A stretch of 64,000 nt of DNA from an uncultured Prevotella sp. (lineage in GTDB: Bacteria > Bacteroidota > Bacteroidia > Bacteroidales > Bacteroidaceae). Positions 36,336 through 46,689 of this stretch are shown in pieces. The first letter of the stretch is position 1. The number at the start of each line of letters is the position of its first letter. Under the pieces are notes generated by a model, which was given only the letters and a program-made list of their open reading frames with translations, did not search any database and was not told the DNA's origin. Made by a program: the position numbers and the translations under genes. The stretch spans positions 39,343-103,342 of the forward strand of contig CAJOFA010000004.1 in the NCBI GenBank assembly GCA_905233985.1. The letters run 5' to 3'.

Positions 36336-37643
36336 TTACTTCACCTTCCACTTCTGGAACCAGCGTTCGTTAAACGTAATGCCCACATTGATGCGGAAAG
36401 AGTTTTCCGTTATCAGATCCTTGGCAGAGGTGTGTACCCACTGGCCGCTGATGTTCAGCAGCGAACGGCTGTTCCATTCGTTGAAGATGGGAATACCCAG
36501 TCCTACGCTCACGCTGAGCTCCTTGGGGCCGTCTTTGCCGTTGATGGTATAGTAAGGCGTGGCATACGAAGCACCGACGCGGTAGTGAATACGTTTGAAG
36601 ATGCTGCGTACTGACTCGTTGAGCACACGTCCTGCCTCACCCGGTACCCACTCGGCACCCACAGTGAACTTATGACGGTCCTTGAGCAGACCGCTCTTCA
36701 TCACGTATTTCTGCGATGTCTCGCTCAGTTCAGGATATTCCAGCGAGCCCCACTTCTGCAGGTTGTAGTCAACGCCCACCGTTAGCTTGCGTCCGTGTCT
36801 GTAGGCAAGACCTCCACCGATGGTCAGGGGGATGCTCAGCCCATTGCTGATGGTGTCGCCTATCGTGTTCTTCGTGCCGTTGAGGGCATTGGTGGTTGTG
36901 ATGTTTACGCTGGGGTCGGCACCGAGCTTATGACCCAGTCCAACGGTAGCACCCAGCGTCACAAAGTCCGACTTGCCCACAGGCTGTTCCCATTGCACAC
37001 CCAAATCAATCTTATAACTGCTGATGTCTGCGCAATAGTTTCTGTTGATGGTGTTCACATAGCTGTTGTTGCTCGTCACCTTGGCAAAACGGTCATAGTG
37101 TCCCCACAGATAGGAGAAGTTGGCACCCAGCGACAGACCGCTGACGACATTCCAGCCGAGACCAAGATAAGCCTGATGGATGCCACCACTGCCCGAGTAT
37201 GTCTGCGTGGCTGTGGTATTGGAGTTGCTGATTCTCTCCGTAGCGGAGTAGTCGTAGCCGACATTCGTATATGGCAACAGACCGACGCTCACGCCGAACT
37301 TAGGCAGCACCCGGAAAAGCGCTACGGCATATTCGATGTTCGCATTCCTGGCGTTTAACTTCCGGTCACCCTCCTTGAAGTTCGTGATTTGCAGGGAGAG
37401 ACCAACGTCGAAGAGCATGGTCAGGGAGTCAACAGCCGAGTAGGAAGCAGGATTCAGGACGTTCACCTGAGAGCCTGAGCGCAAGGCATAGCCCAAACCG
37501 CTCATGCCACGGTTAAAGCCCTGCGACTGATCAGCCAGCGTACCAAGTCCATATTGGCTGTAAGGAGAGTTCGTACCGCTTTGTGCTGATACATTCAAAC
37601 ATATAGCCCCGACAAGGAGGCTGACAAGAATAGTTTTTTTCAT
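36336..37643 (-). CDS. outer membrane FadL-like or conserved barrel protein
   Basis: This 435-residue exported protein (signal peptide ending near NVSAQ) has the conserved Bacteroidetes pattern NSPYSQYGLGTL with MSGLGYALRSGSQVNVLNPASY and a beta-strand-rich barrel body. This type is distantly related to FadL/OmpP1 transporters; its cargo is unknown. The frame opens at 37676, but the ATG at 37643 gives the clean signal peptide MKKTILVSLLVGAI. It is the first gene of a likely operon with lptC and the GldE-like gene, with adjacent stops and starts. The promoter is TACCTTCG at 37687-37694 with TTTG at 37714-37717. Confidence 0.8.
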   Translation of the reverse strand: MKKTILVSLLVGAICLNVSAQSGTNSPYSQYGLGTLADQSQGFNRGMSGLGYALRSGSQVNVLNPASYSAVDSLTMLFDVGLSLQITNFKEGDRKLNARNANIEYAVALFRVLPKFGVSVGLLPYTNVGYDYSATERISNSNTTATQTYSGSGGIHQAYLGLGWNVVSGLSLGANFSYLWGHYDRFAKVTSNNSYVNTINRNYCADISSYKIDLGVQWEQPVGKSDFVTLGATVGLGHKLGADPSVNITTTNALNGTKNTIGDTISNGLSIPLTIGGGLAYRHGRKLTVGVDYNLQKWGSLEYPELSETSQKYVMKSGLLKDRHKFTVGAEWVPGEAGRVLNESVRSIFKRIHYRVGASYATPYYTINGKDGPKELSVSVGLGIPIFNEWNSRSLLNISGQWVHTSAKDLITENSFRINVGITFNERWFQKWKVK

Positions 37644-37686
37644 TACCTTATTATATAATAAGTAGGCCTTTTTCAATTTTCCGCCG

Positions 37687-37717
37687 CGAAGGTACGAAGA
37701 AAACAGCGAACCACAAA
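37687..37717 (-). promoter_or_regulatory. promoter of the barrel-lptC-gldE-like operon
   Basis: On the minus strand TTTG (37714-37717), a 19-bp spacer and TACCTTCG (37687-37694) precede the ATG at 37643 by 43 bases. The -7 differs from TTTG by one base (TTCG). Confidence 0.65.
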
Positions 37718-37787
37718 ATAAATTTAGAATTCTTCACTATCTTTTATATAATAGGTAGTTCGTCAAGTCATGCCCCCCCATGTCACG

Positions 37788-37964
37788 TCAGAATCCGTGG
37801 AAATACCACCATGCGAAAGCCATAGCAGCGAGGACGACGATGGAGATGATAGTCTTGAACAGACAGCTGGCAACCTTCTTGAAGGCATAGAAGCCCACGA
37901 TGAGAAGCACCAGAATGATGACGTAATGAAGATAATCTGTCATAGAATCTGTAATGAAATCCAT
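37788..37964 (-). CDS. small single-span membrane protein
   Basis: This 58-residue frame (M at 37964, stop at 37788) encodes a hydrophobic segment, HYVIILVLLIVGFYAF, followed by a basic patch KK and a second hydrophobic run (TIISIVVLAAMAFAWWYF). Two helices are likely, with a short cytoplasmic loop. It was easy to miss because of its length. It lies 27 bases after the menA stop on the same strand and may share its transcript. I cannot name a family. The presence of membrane segments and operon spacing supports a real gene. Confidence 0.65.
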   Translation of the reverse strand: MDFITDSMTDYLHYVIILVLLIVGFYAFKKVASCLFKTIISIVVLAAMAFAWWYFHGF

Positions 37965-37991
37965 AATTTTGGTAAGGGTTAAAATGAGTGG

Positions 37992-38975
37992 TTAAAGTAG
38001 TATTAATAATCCGATGACGACACAAAGGCCATAGACAAGGATGTTCCGGGCAGCCTCACCCAGACAGTTATTCATGGTGGCAGCCCACGCAGCCCTCGAT
38101 TCCGACAGGGGACGGGCACCCTTCAGCTTCAGCCACGTATAGACATGCAGCACGAGGAAGAGTACCGGCAGCACGAAGGCCAACAGGTGCCCGTTCATCC
38201 AGAAAACTACACCGAGGGCACAAGCCACGATGCCCAGTGCCAGGAAAAGTCGGCGACTGTTCCGTGCCCCGAGGCGCACCACGAGCGTCAGCTTCCCATC
38301 CTCGCGGTCGTTCTCACGGTCACGGTAGTTGTTCACCACGAGCAGCCCGTCAACCACCAGTCCGCAGGCCACCGATGCCAGGAACACCTGCCACGTGCAG
38401 TAATGCGGCACATAGTCTTCAGCGAGATACGGATATCTGACGGAGCAGTAAATGACATAGTAGGTGATGCAGACAGGCACAATGCCGAAGAATACGAGCA
38501 CCAGCAGGTCGCCCAAACCCATATACGACAGGTGCGTGGTATAGAGGAAACAGAACACGACGCACACCACGCCAACGAGAATCATCTCCAGCCCACCGAA
38601 CCAGATGAGCGGCAGCCCCACGACACAGGCAATGACAGTGGTCAGCGCTATGGCACGCTTCATGGCGTCAACACTCACCCACCCTTGCGTACAGGCACGC
38701 AACGGTCCTAAGCGGCGCTCCGTGTCGTCGTTGCCATTCGCATAGTCGAAGAAGTCGTTGATGAAGTTGGCATTGATCTGCATGACAAACGCAAACAGCA
38801 GACACAACACCGCCGGCACCCAGTTGAAATACTCGGCGCCGAACTCACTGCTGATGTCCGAATAGGCCAACGCGATACCTATCAGCACAGGTACCGCAGC
38901 CCCCGACAACGTCTTGGGACGCACAGCCAGCAGCCACGCCTTCAGAGAGTTTTGTTTTATTTGATTTTTATTCAT
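37992..38975 (-). CDS. menA: MenA, 1,4-dihydroxy-2-naphthoate polyprenyltransferase
   Basis: This 327-residue integral membrane prenyltransferase of the UbiA superfamily has about eight to nine transmembrane helices. The first Asp-rich motif NANFINDFFDYANGNDD (about residues 68-85) binds the prenyl diphosphate, and the second Asp-rich segment, NYRDRENDREDG (about 215-226), is clear. MenA joins DHNA and a polyprenyl chain to make demethylmenaquinone, the respiratory quinone of Bacteroidetes. It is third in an operon after an RluA-type enzyme and an HD protein (5-base gap). The rest of the menaquinone pathway is not in the window. Confidence 0.92.
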   Translation of the reverse strand: MNKNQIKQNSLKAWLLAVRPKTLSGAAVPVLIGIALAYSDISSEFGAEYFNWVPAVLCLLFAFVMQINANFINDFFDYANGNDDTERRLGPLRACTQGWVSVDAMKRAIALTTVIACVVGLPLIWFGGLEMILVGVVCVVFCFLYTTHLSYMGLGDLLVLVFFGIVPVCITYYVIYCSVRYPYLAEDYVPHYCTWQVFLASVACGLVVDGLLVVNNYRDRENDREDGKLTLVVRLGARNSRRLFLALGIVACALGVVFWMNGHLLAFVLPVLFLVLHVYTWLKLKGARPLSESRAAWAATMNNCLGEAARNILVYGLCVVIGLLILL

Positions 38976-38980
38976 AATCG

Positions 38981-39616
38981 CTAGGCTTTCTCCTCATCGT
39001 ACAGCCGGTCAAACACCTTCCTCAGCTCCATGGGATTGGCAATCGTGTTACGCAGAGATTTCAGTTTCTGCTCATTAGGCGAACCCATTATCCACAGCTT
39101 GATATAGCCATGCGAAGAGTATTTATTGTCCATGTGCTCACGGAATCGCTGCCAATGCCCCTCGCGGTCCAGCTCAGGATAGTTGCTCAGCCCGAACTGC
39201 ACGGTGCGGCGGAAGACCACTTCCGGTTCAAGGTCACGGTCAGCCTCTGCCACTATTTTCCCATAGATGCTACGGGGAGCATGGCTTGCCGAGGCACGGT
39301 GGTCCTCAATGGCCTCACGCATAATCTTAATCTGCTCTGCCGAGAACCAGCGCTTCAGGCGTGCGTCGGCAGCCAGCATCTTCCCACCCGTCAAGTGGTG
39401 GATGGCCCTCGGCCCCGACATGCCGATATCGTGGTAGGCGGCAATGGTATAGACCATGTTGATATCAGCCCCTGTGGTGCGCACCAGCTCCAGGGAGCGG
39501 CGGATGACACGAGTGACATGCGTCAGGTCGTGCGCTTTGTCGAACGCTGCATATTGGGGCAGGATTTGGGTCTCAATAAACTCCACCAAATCAAGGCTTG
39601 CGGTTTTGTTCTGCAT
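38981..39616 (-). CDS. HD-domain phosphohydrolase
   Basis: This 211-residue protein has an HD domain with H (in AHDLTHVTRV, residues 27-37) and HD (AAYHDIG, near 66). The later LEPEVVFRRT region has acidic residues for the remaining metal ligands. HD proteins hydrolyse phosphate esters, often nucleotides. The order with RluA and menA by itself does not identify a substrate. It starts 2 bases after the pseudouridine synthase gene's stop and ends 5 bases before menA, so it is translated with both. Soluble cytoplasmic protein by composition. Confidence 0.85.
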   Translation of the reverse strand: MQNKTASLDLVEFIETQILPQYAAFDKAHDLTHVTRVIRRSLELVRTTGADINMVYTIAAYHDIGMSGPRAIHHLTGGKMLAADARLKRWFSAEQIKIMREAIEDHRASASHAPRSIYGKIVAEADRDLEPEVVFRRTVQFGLSNYPELDREGHWQRFREHMDNKYSSHGYIKLWIMGSPNEQKLKSLRNTIANPMELRKVFDRLYDEEKA

Positions 39617-39618
39617 AG

Positions 39619-40512
39619 CTATTTAAACATTTGTCTGAACGTTGCGGGAAAGATTGTCTCGAACTCCATGGGCTCATGCGTCATGGGGTGCGTAAAGAAC
39701 AGCCGGAAAGCATGGAGGCATAGGCGGTGCAGCGGGTCATCACCGTTGCCGTATTTCACATCACCACAGACAGGATGTCCCATGTCGGCAGCATGCACAC
39801 GAATCTGGTTCTTACGCCCTGTCTCCAGCTTGAACTCCACCAGCGAATGATCCGTCGTGCGTGCCAGCGTGTGGAAATGCGTCACGGCATACTTGCCGCC
39901 GTTGTCCGTCTGACTAGAGTATGTGACGTAAGCCTTGTTGTCCTTCAGCCAGTTAGCCACCATTCCCTCATCCTCTTCCATCTCGCCACTCAGCACCGCC
40001 ACGTAGCGCCGGTCATAGACGATGTCGTGCCAGTAGTGCTCCAGCACCTGCTCTGTCTCCATGTCCTTGGCATAGACCATCAGCCCGCTGGTGTCGCGGT
40101 CGAGTCTGTGCACCACGTGCGCCGTACATTTCTGTCCCGACTTCTTGAAATAGTCGTCGAGCACAGCCTTCACATTCAGCGACGAGTGACCGGCAGCCAT
40201 CGACAGGATGCCTGCCATCTTCTCCACAACGATGAGCCAGCGGTCCTCATAGACAATCTTCACATAACGGCTCTTGAACCCGCACTGGTTCCGTTTCGTC
40301 TTGCTAACAGCCACCTTCATCCCGGGCTCAAGCGGATAGTCGAACTGCGTCACCGTCTTACCATTAACGCGGATGCCGTGTCCCTGCAGTGTCGCCTTGA
40401 TTTTCGAACGGCTCTGTTGCACGTGCTCCAGCAACCACTCCAGCAACGGCGCCCCCTTGTCAACGGTCAGATGGTCATACTCTCCTTGTTGATTATATGG
40501 GTTATATCGCAT
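39619..40512 (-). CDS. RluA-family pseudouridine synthase
   Basis: This 297-residue enzyme converts uridine to pseudouridine in rRNA or tRNA. The N-terminal S4-like domain (KATLQGHGIRVNGKTVTQFD) precedes the RluA core, with catalytic Asp in HRLDRDTSGLMV (about residues 134-145). The C-terminal LVEFKLETGRKNQIRVH segment is characteristic of the family. The exact target site cannot be decided from sequence. It is the first gene of the leftward operon with the HD protein and menA. Its promoter (40533-40563) is back to back with that of the ABC-F gene. Confidence 0.9.
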   Translation of the reverse strand: MRYNPYNQQGEYDHLTVDKGAPLLEWLLEHVQQSRSKIKATLQGHGIRVNGKTVTQFDYPLEPGMKVAVSKTKRNQCGFKSRYVKIVYEDRWLIVVEKMAGILSMAAGHSSLNVKAVLDDYFKKSGQKCTAHVVHRLDRDTSGLMVYAKDMETEQVLEHYWHDIVYDRRYVAVLSGEMEEDEGMVANWLKDNKAYVTYSSQTDNGGKYAVTHFHTLARTTDHSLVEFKLETGRKNQIRVHAADMGHPVCGDVKYGNGDDPLHRLCLHAFRLFFTHPMTHEPMEFETIFPATFRQMFK

Positions 40513-40532
40513 AGTCTTTCCAATTTTGGCGA

Positions 40533-40563
40533 CAAAGATAGCTATTTTTTTCTTAAAAACAAA
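40533..40563 (-). promoter_or_regulatory. promoter of the pseudouridine synthase operon
   Basis: On the minus strand TTTG (40560-40563), a 19-bp spacer and TATCTTTG (40533-40540) precede the start codon at 40512 by about 20 bases. Confidence 0.75.
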
Positions 40564-40571
40564 TTTTATTT

Positions 40572-42249
<1,678 letters not shown>

Positions 42250-42308
42250 TTTGAAGTTTGAGGTTTAGGCACGGTTTTTGCTGTAGACTAGGAAAAGGAG
42301 ATTAAACT

Positions 42309-42890
42309 ATGAACGAAGAAGAAAAGATGAATCTGGAAGAGGAAGAAGCTCTGAAGGATGAGGAATTACAGGAAGTTGAGAACGCTGAGGACGCTGAGGA
42401 CTTGGAAGACCCCGAGGTATCGGTTGCCGGTGAAGGGGAAGACCCGTTGGAGGCTGCCCAATTAAAGATTGCTGAGCTGCAGGACAAGTATCTGCGCTCG
42501 GTGGCTGAGTTTGACAACTACCGCAAACGTACCATCAAGGAGAAGGCCGAGCTGATTCTCAATGGCGGCGAGAACGCCATCAAAGCCATCCTGCCTGTGC
42601 TCGACGACATGGAACGTGCCATTGATAACGGCGAGAAAACCGATGACCCGCAGGTGCTGCGTGAAGGCATGGAACTAATTTACCAGAAGTTCCAGAAAGC
42701 ACTCGAAGGACTGGGCGTGAAGCTCATTGAGACCGACGATGCTGATTTCGACGTGGACATCCACGAGGCTGTGGCGATGGTACCCGGCATGGGTGACGAC
42801 AAGAAAGGCAAGGTCATTGACTGCCTGCAGAAAGGTTATAAGATTAATGACAAAGTGATACGCCACGCGAAAGTGGCTGTAGGACAATGA
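42309..42890 (+). CDS. grpE: GrpE nucleotide exchange factor
   Basis: This 193-residue GrpE opens with an acidic, low-complexity extension (residues 1-55, rich in Glu), then the long dimerisation helix (AQLKIAELQDKYLRSVAEFDNYRKR) and the beta domain with DVDIHEAVAMVPG near the end. GrpE releases ADP from DnaK. The DnaJ gene follows after 33 bases of stutter sequence, the usual grpE-dnaJ order; dnaK itself is not in the window. No strict promoter is seen between the ABC-F gene and grpE, so the gene may share the ABC-F transcript (59-base gap). Confidence 0.95.
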   Translation: MNEEEKMNLEEEEALKDEELQEVENAEDAEDLEDPEVSVAGEGEDPLEAAQLKIAELQDKYLRSVAEFDNYRKRTIKEKAELILNGGENAIKAILPVLDDMERAIDNGEKTDDPQVLREGMELIYQKFQKALEGLGVKLIETDDADFDVDIHEAVAMVPGMGDDKKGKVIDCLQKGYKINDKVIRHAKVAVGQ

Positions 42891-42923
42891 TAATTCATCA
42901 TGCATAATTCATAATGCATCATT
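42891..42923 (+). repeat. stutter run between grpE and dnaJ
   Basis: The grpE-dnaJ gap is filled by ATAATTCATCATGCATAATTCATAATGCATC, here named by its repeated words CATAATTCAT and AATGCATCATT. It forms self-similar and partly palindromic DNA directly before the dnaJ start. Confidence 0.55.
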
Positions 42924-44078
42924 ATGGCGCAGAAAAGAGACTACTACGAGGTGCTTGGTGTCGATAGGAACGCGACTGAAGACCAAATCAAAAAGGCGTA
43001 TCGCACCATCGCCATCAAATACCACCCCGACCGCAACCCGGGCAACAAAGAGGCCGAGGAGAAATTCAAGGAGGCAGCAGAGGCATACGACGTACTGCAT
43101 GACCCGAAGAAACGTCAGCAGTACGACCAGTTTGGATTCGACGGACCCACAGGTAGCGGATTCGGTGGCTTCGGCGGGGCCAGCATGAACATGGACGACA
43201 TCTTCTCGATGTTCGGTGACATCTTCGGCGGACGTGCCGGATTCAGCGCATTCGGTGGCGGACGTCCCAGTGCTCAGCAGCACCGCGGCAGCGACCTGCG
43301 ACTGAAGGTGAGACTCTCGCTCGAAGAGATTGCCAACGGCGTTACCAAGAAGTTTAAGGTGCGCAAGGATGTGCCTTGCTCACACTGTCAGGGCTCGGGT
43401 GCCGAGGCAGGCAGTAGTGACGAGATATGCCAGACCTGTCATGGATCAGGCGTCATCACCCACACCACGCAGAGCATCTTCGGCATGATGCAGACACAGG
43501 GTGTATGTCCCACCTGTAACGGTAGCGGACATGTCATCAAGAACAAGTGTAAACACTGTGGCGGCACGGGTGTCGAGAAAGGCGAGGAAGTGGTAGAAAT
43601 CAAGATTCCTGCCGGTGTTGCCGAGGGCATGATTGTTAATGTGCCGGGCAAGGGAAACGCCGGACGCAACAAAGGCATCAACGGTGACATACAGGTATTC
43701 ATCGAGGAAGAAGAGAACGACACGTTCATCCGCGACGATAACGACCTCATCTATAACCTGCTGCTCGACTTCCCCACAGCAGCTCTTGGAGGTGAGGTTG
43801 AGGTGCCCACCATCGAAGGCAGCAAGTTAAAGATTAAGATAGAGGGTGGTACCCAGCCGGGCAAGACCATGCGTCTCCGTGGCAAGGGACTGCCTGCCGT
43901 ACAGGGTTATGGCAACGGACGGGGTGACCTGGTGGTCAACGTCAGTGTCTATGTGCCCAAGGAGCTCAGCCGGGAGGAGAAGGATGCCCTGCTGAAGTTC
44001 AAGGACAGCGACAACTTCAAGGGTGACATCGAGACAAAGCGCTCCATCTTCCAGAAGTTCAAGAACTATTTTAGTTAG
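42924..44078 (+). CDS. dnaJ: DnaJ co-chaperone
   Basis: This 384-residue class I J-protein has a J domain with the HPD motif (about residues 34-36), then a Gly/Phe-rich linker (residues 75-110, GSGFGGFGG). The four zinc-finger CxxCxGxG repeats ([32 protein letters not shown]) lie in residues 155-220, followed by C-terminal substrate-binding folds. It activates the ATPase of DnaK. It follows grpE by 33 bases. This is the standard co-chaperone of the organism. Confidence 0.97.
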   Translation: MAQKRDYYEVLGVDRNATEDQIKKAYRTIAIKYHPDRNPGNKEAEEKFKEAAEAYDVLHDPKKRQQYDQFGFDGPTGSGFGGFGGASMNMDDIFSMFGDIFGGRAGFSAFGGGRPSAQQHRGSDLRLKVRLSLEEIANGVTKKFKVRKDVPCSHCQGSGAEAGSSDEICQTCHGSGVITHTTQSIFGMMQTQGVCPTCNGSGHVIKNKCKHCGGTGVEKGEEVVEIKIPAGVAEGMIVNVPGKGNAGRNKGINGDIQVFIEEEENDTFIRDDNDLIYNLLLDFPTAALGGEVEVPTIEGSKLKIKIEGGTQPGKTMRLRGKGLPAVQGYGNGRGDLVVNVSVYVPKELSREEKDALLKFKDSDNFKGDIETKRSIFQKFKNYFS

Positions 44079-44141
44079 GATATAGCCTAATATCTATTTT
44101 TATCAGGTAGTGTTTGCTGCGATGCTTCACAGCCGAAGGAG

Positions 44142-45458
44142 ATGAACTACGAGGAGACTTGCCAATACTTGTTCAGCCAGCTGCCCATGTTCGAGAAGCA
44201 GGGCGCTTCAGGCTACAAGGAAGGACTGGAGAACAGCCTTGCCCTGGACTGTCATTTCGGGAACCCTCACCGTCACTTCCGCACCATTCACGTAGCAGGA
44301 ACCAACGGCAAGGGTTCCTGTTCGCATACTTTGGCAGCCGTGCTGCAGTCGTACGGCTACAAGGTAGGACTCTATACCTCACCCCATCTGGCAGACTTCC
44401 GTGAACGCATCCGTGTCAACGGACGTCCCGTCACCAAGAAATTCGTGATGGATTTCGTCAAGAACGAGCAGGCATTCTTCGAACCCCTCCACCCTACTTT
44501 CTTTGAACTAGCCACCGCGATGGCTTTCAAATATTTCAGCGAGAAAAAGGTTGATATTGCCGTCGTGGAGGTAGGATTAGGCGGCAGGCTCGACTGCACA
44601 AACATCATCACTCCCCTTTTGTCCGTCATCACCAACATCAGTTTCGACCACACACAGTTTCTCGGCAACACGCTGGCTCTGATTGCAGCAGAGAAGGCCG
44701 GCATCATCAAGCCAGGCATTCCCGTTGTCATCGGCGAGGCAAACGAAGAGACACGCCCTGTCTTTAAAACCAAGGCTCAAGAGGCAGGTGCCCCCATCCT
44801 CTTCGCCGAAGATGAACCGGAAGTGCTAAGTGCCAAGCCAGTAGCCCATGGCCGTCTCTGCTATAAGACGAGACACGACGGAAAGATAGTCGGCGAGCTG
44901 GGCGGACTCTATCAGGCCAAAAACACCAACACCATTCTCTGTGCCATTCATGAACTGGAGAGACTCGGCTGCCTCGGCAAAGCAGACAAGCCGTCCGACA
45001 GCAGGAAATGCCGGCAGGCTGTGCTCAAGGGTTTTGAGCAAGTATGTGAACTGACCGGTTTGCAGGGTCGGTGGCAGACTGTCAGCACCAAGCCGCTCGT
45101 GATATGTGACACCGGACATAACTTAGGAGGATGGCAGTATCTGAGCGAACAACTCAAGAGCATCAAGTGTCAAAAGATGCATATTGTCTTCGGAATGGTC
45201 GATGACAAGGATGTTGACCATGTCATGGCCCTCTTGCCCCCTCATGCCACCTATTACTTCACCAAAGCCAACAACCACCGTGCTATTCCCGAGGACGCCC
45301 TGTTACAGAAAGGAAAAGCTAACGGGCTGAAAGGCAACGCTTTCCCGACAGTTGCCGATGCCTACGAAACAGCCATTCATGCCGCGAAAAAAGACGATTT
45401 TGTGTTCGTTGGAGGCAGCAGTTATGTCGTTGCAGATTTCCTCAAAATGGGCTTTTAG
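44142..45458 (+). CDS. folC: FolC, folylpolyglutamate/dihydrofolate synthase
   Basis: This 438-residue Mur-ligase-fold enzyme has HVAGTNGKGSCSH (ATP-binding P-loop, residues 51-63), then LVDCTN-like DCTN with NISFDHTQFLG in the middle, and a C-terminal glutamate-binding domain (ICDTGHN near residue 325). It adds L-Glu to dihydropteroate and to folates. The start ATG 44142 follows an AAGGAG at -6, a strong Shine-Dalgarno for this phylum. It comes 63 bases after dnaJ, and a promoter of the next (gal) operon follows downstream. Housekeeping function. Confidence 0.93.
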   Translation: MNYEETCQYLFSQLPMFEKQGASGYKEGLENSLALDCHFGNPHRHFRTIHVAGTNGKGSCSHTLAAVLQSYGYKVGLYTSPHLADFRERIRVNGRPVTKKFVMDFVKNEQAFFEPLHPTFFELATAMAFKYFSEKKVDIAVVEVGLGGRLDCTNIITPLLSVITNISFDHTQFLGNTLALIAAEKAGIIKPGIPVVIGEANEETRPVFKTKAQEAGAPILFAEDEPEVLSAKPVAHGRLCYKTRHDGKIVGELGGLYQAKNTNTILCAIHELERLGCLGKADKPSDSRKCRQAVLKGFEQVCELTGLQGRWQTVSTKPLVICDTGHNLGGWQYLSEQLKSIKCQKMHIVFGMVDDKDVDHVMALLPPHATYYFTKANNHRAIPEDALLQKGKANGLKGNAFPTVADAYETAIHAAKKDDFVFVGGSSYVVADFLKMGF

Positions 45459-45499
45459 GTGTTTTTAACACTCCATTGAACTTTTTTTAGTGCGTTAAG

Positions 45500-45531
45500 T
45501 TTGCTTATTTCGAGTTTTTTCAGTTACTTTG
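45500..45531 (+). promoter_or_regulatory. promoter of the gal operon
   Basis: TTTG at 45500-45503, a 20-bp spacer and TTACTTTG at 45524-45531 (one mismatch to TAnnTTTG), 33 bases before galM. Confidence 0.65.
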
Positions 45532-45564
45532 CAAACAACATTTGTAACTAAAAACAATTAAGTT

Positions 45565-46656
45565 ATGTCAAACACTACAGAAACAGCGACGCTGTGTGGG
45601 CTGAAACGCAAGGACTTTCAGACCACAATTAATGGTAAGAAAACCGATTTGTACATCTTGAAGAACCGTCAGGGTTACGAAGTAGCCATCTCTAACTACG
45701 GAGGTGCCATCTGTGCTATTATGGTACCAGACAAGGACGGTAAAGTAGGTAACGTCATTCAGGGTCATGGCAGCATCAAGCAGCTCATGAGCGGTAAGGA
45801 GCCCTACCTCTCTACATTGATAGGACGTTGGGGTAACCGCATCTGCAAAGGACAGTTCACCCTGAACGGAAAGGATTATCAGCTGGCACTGAACGATGGC
45901 CCCAACCACCTGCACGGCGGTAACTGCGGCTTCAATGCCAAGGTATGGGATGCCCGTCAGATGGGTCCCCGCTCTCTGGCTCTGCACCGCATCTCTTCCT
46001 ATGGTGAGGAAGGCTTCACGGGTGAGCTGGATGTAACGGTAGAGTTTACCTTTACCGACCAGAACGAGCTGATTATCGAGTATCTGGCAACCACGAACAA
46101 GAAGACCATCGTCAACCTGACCCACCATGCCTTCTTCAGCTTGGCAGGAACAGCAGATCCCACTCCCGACATTCTCGACCAGATCTGCGAGATTAACGCC
46201 GACTTCTATCTGCCGACCGATGCCACAGCCATTCCGACAGGTGAGATCCTGAAGGTAGAGGGCACACCCTTCGACTTCCGTACTCCCAAACCCTTCGGAA
46301 AGGATATCAACGCTGACGATGAGCAGATTAAGTTCGGCAAGGGCTTCGACCACAACTACGTGCTGAACAAGAAGGAAGAGAAGGAACTGAGCTTTGCTGC
46401 CAAGATTACCGACCCGAAGAGTGGCCGCACCCTGGAGTGCTACACCACCGAGCCCGGTATGCAGCTCTACACAGCCAACTATGCCACCGGTTACAAGGGT
46501 GCCAACGACTGCACCTTCCCCTACCGTTCGGCAGTCTGCTTAGAGGCTCAGCACTTCCCCGACACGCCTAACCGTCCCTACTTCCCCAGCGTAGTCCTGA
46601 ATCCTGGACAGCGCTACAAGCAGAAGACCGTCTATAAGTTCGGCGTAGAGAAGTAA
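45565..46656 (+). CDS. galM: GalM, aldose 1-epimerase (galactose mutarotase)
   Basis: This 363-residue galactose mutarotase interconverts alpha- and beta-galactose, feeding galactokinase with the alpha form. The catalytic His lies in NLTHHAFFSL (near residue 190). NGPNHLHGG-type NDGPNHLHGGNCGF and the catalytic Glu in VCLEAQHFPD (near residue 325) are visible. No signal peptide is present, so it is cytoplasmic. It is the first gene of a three-gene galactose operon with an MFS transporter (33-base gap) and galK. Promoter at 45500-45531. Confidence 0.95.
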   Translation: MSNTTETATLCGLKRKDFQTTINGKKTDLYILKNRQGYEVAISNYGGAICAIMVPDKDGKVGNVIQGHGSIKQLMSGKEPYLSTLIGRWGNRICKGQFTLNGKDYQLALNDGPNHLHGGNCGFNAKVWDARQMGPRSLALHRISSYGEEGFTGELDVTVEFTFTDQNELIIEYLATTNKKTIVNLTHHAFFSLAGTADPTPDILDQICEINADFYLPTDATAIPTGEILKVEGTPFDFRTPKPFGKDINADDEQIKFGKGFDHNYVLNKKEEKELSFAAKITDPKSGRTLECYTTEPGMQLYTANYATGYKGANDCTFPYRSAVCLEAQHFPDTPNRPYFPSVVLNPGQRYKQKTVYKFGVEK

Positions 46657-46689
46657 ACCGACACCAAACACTAACAAATAACTAGAATT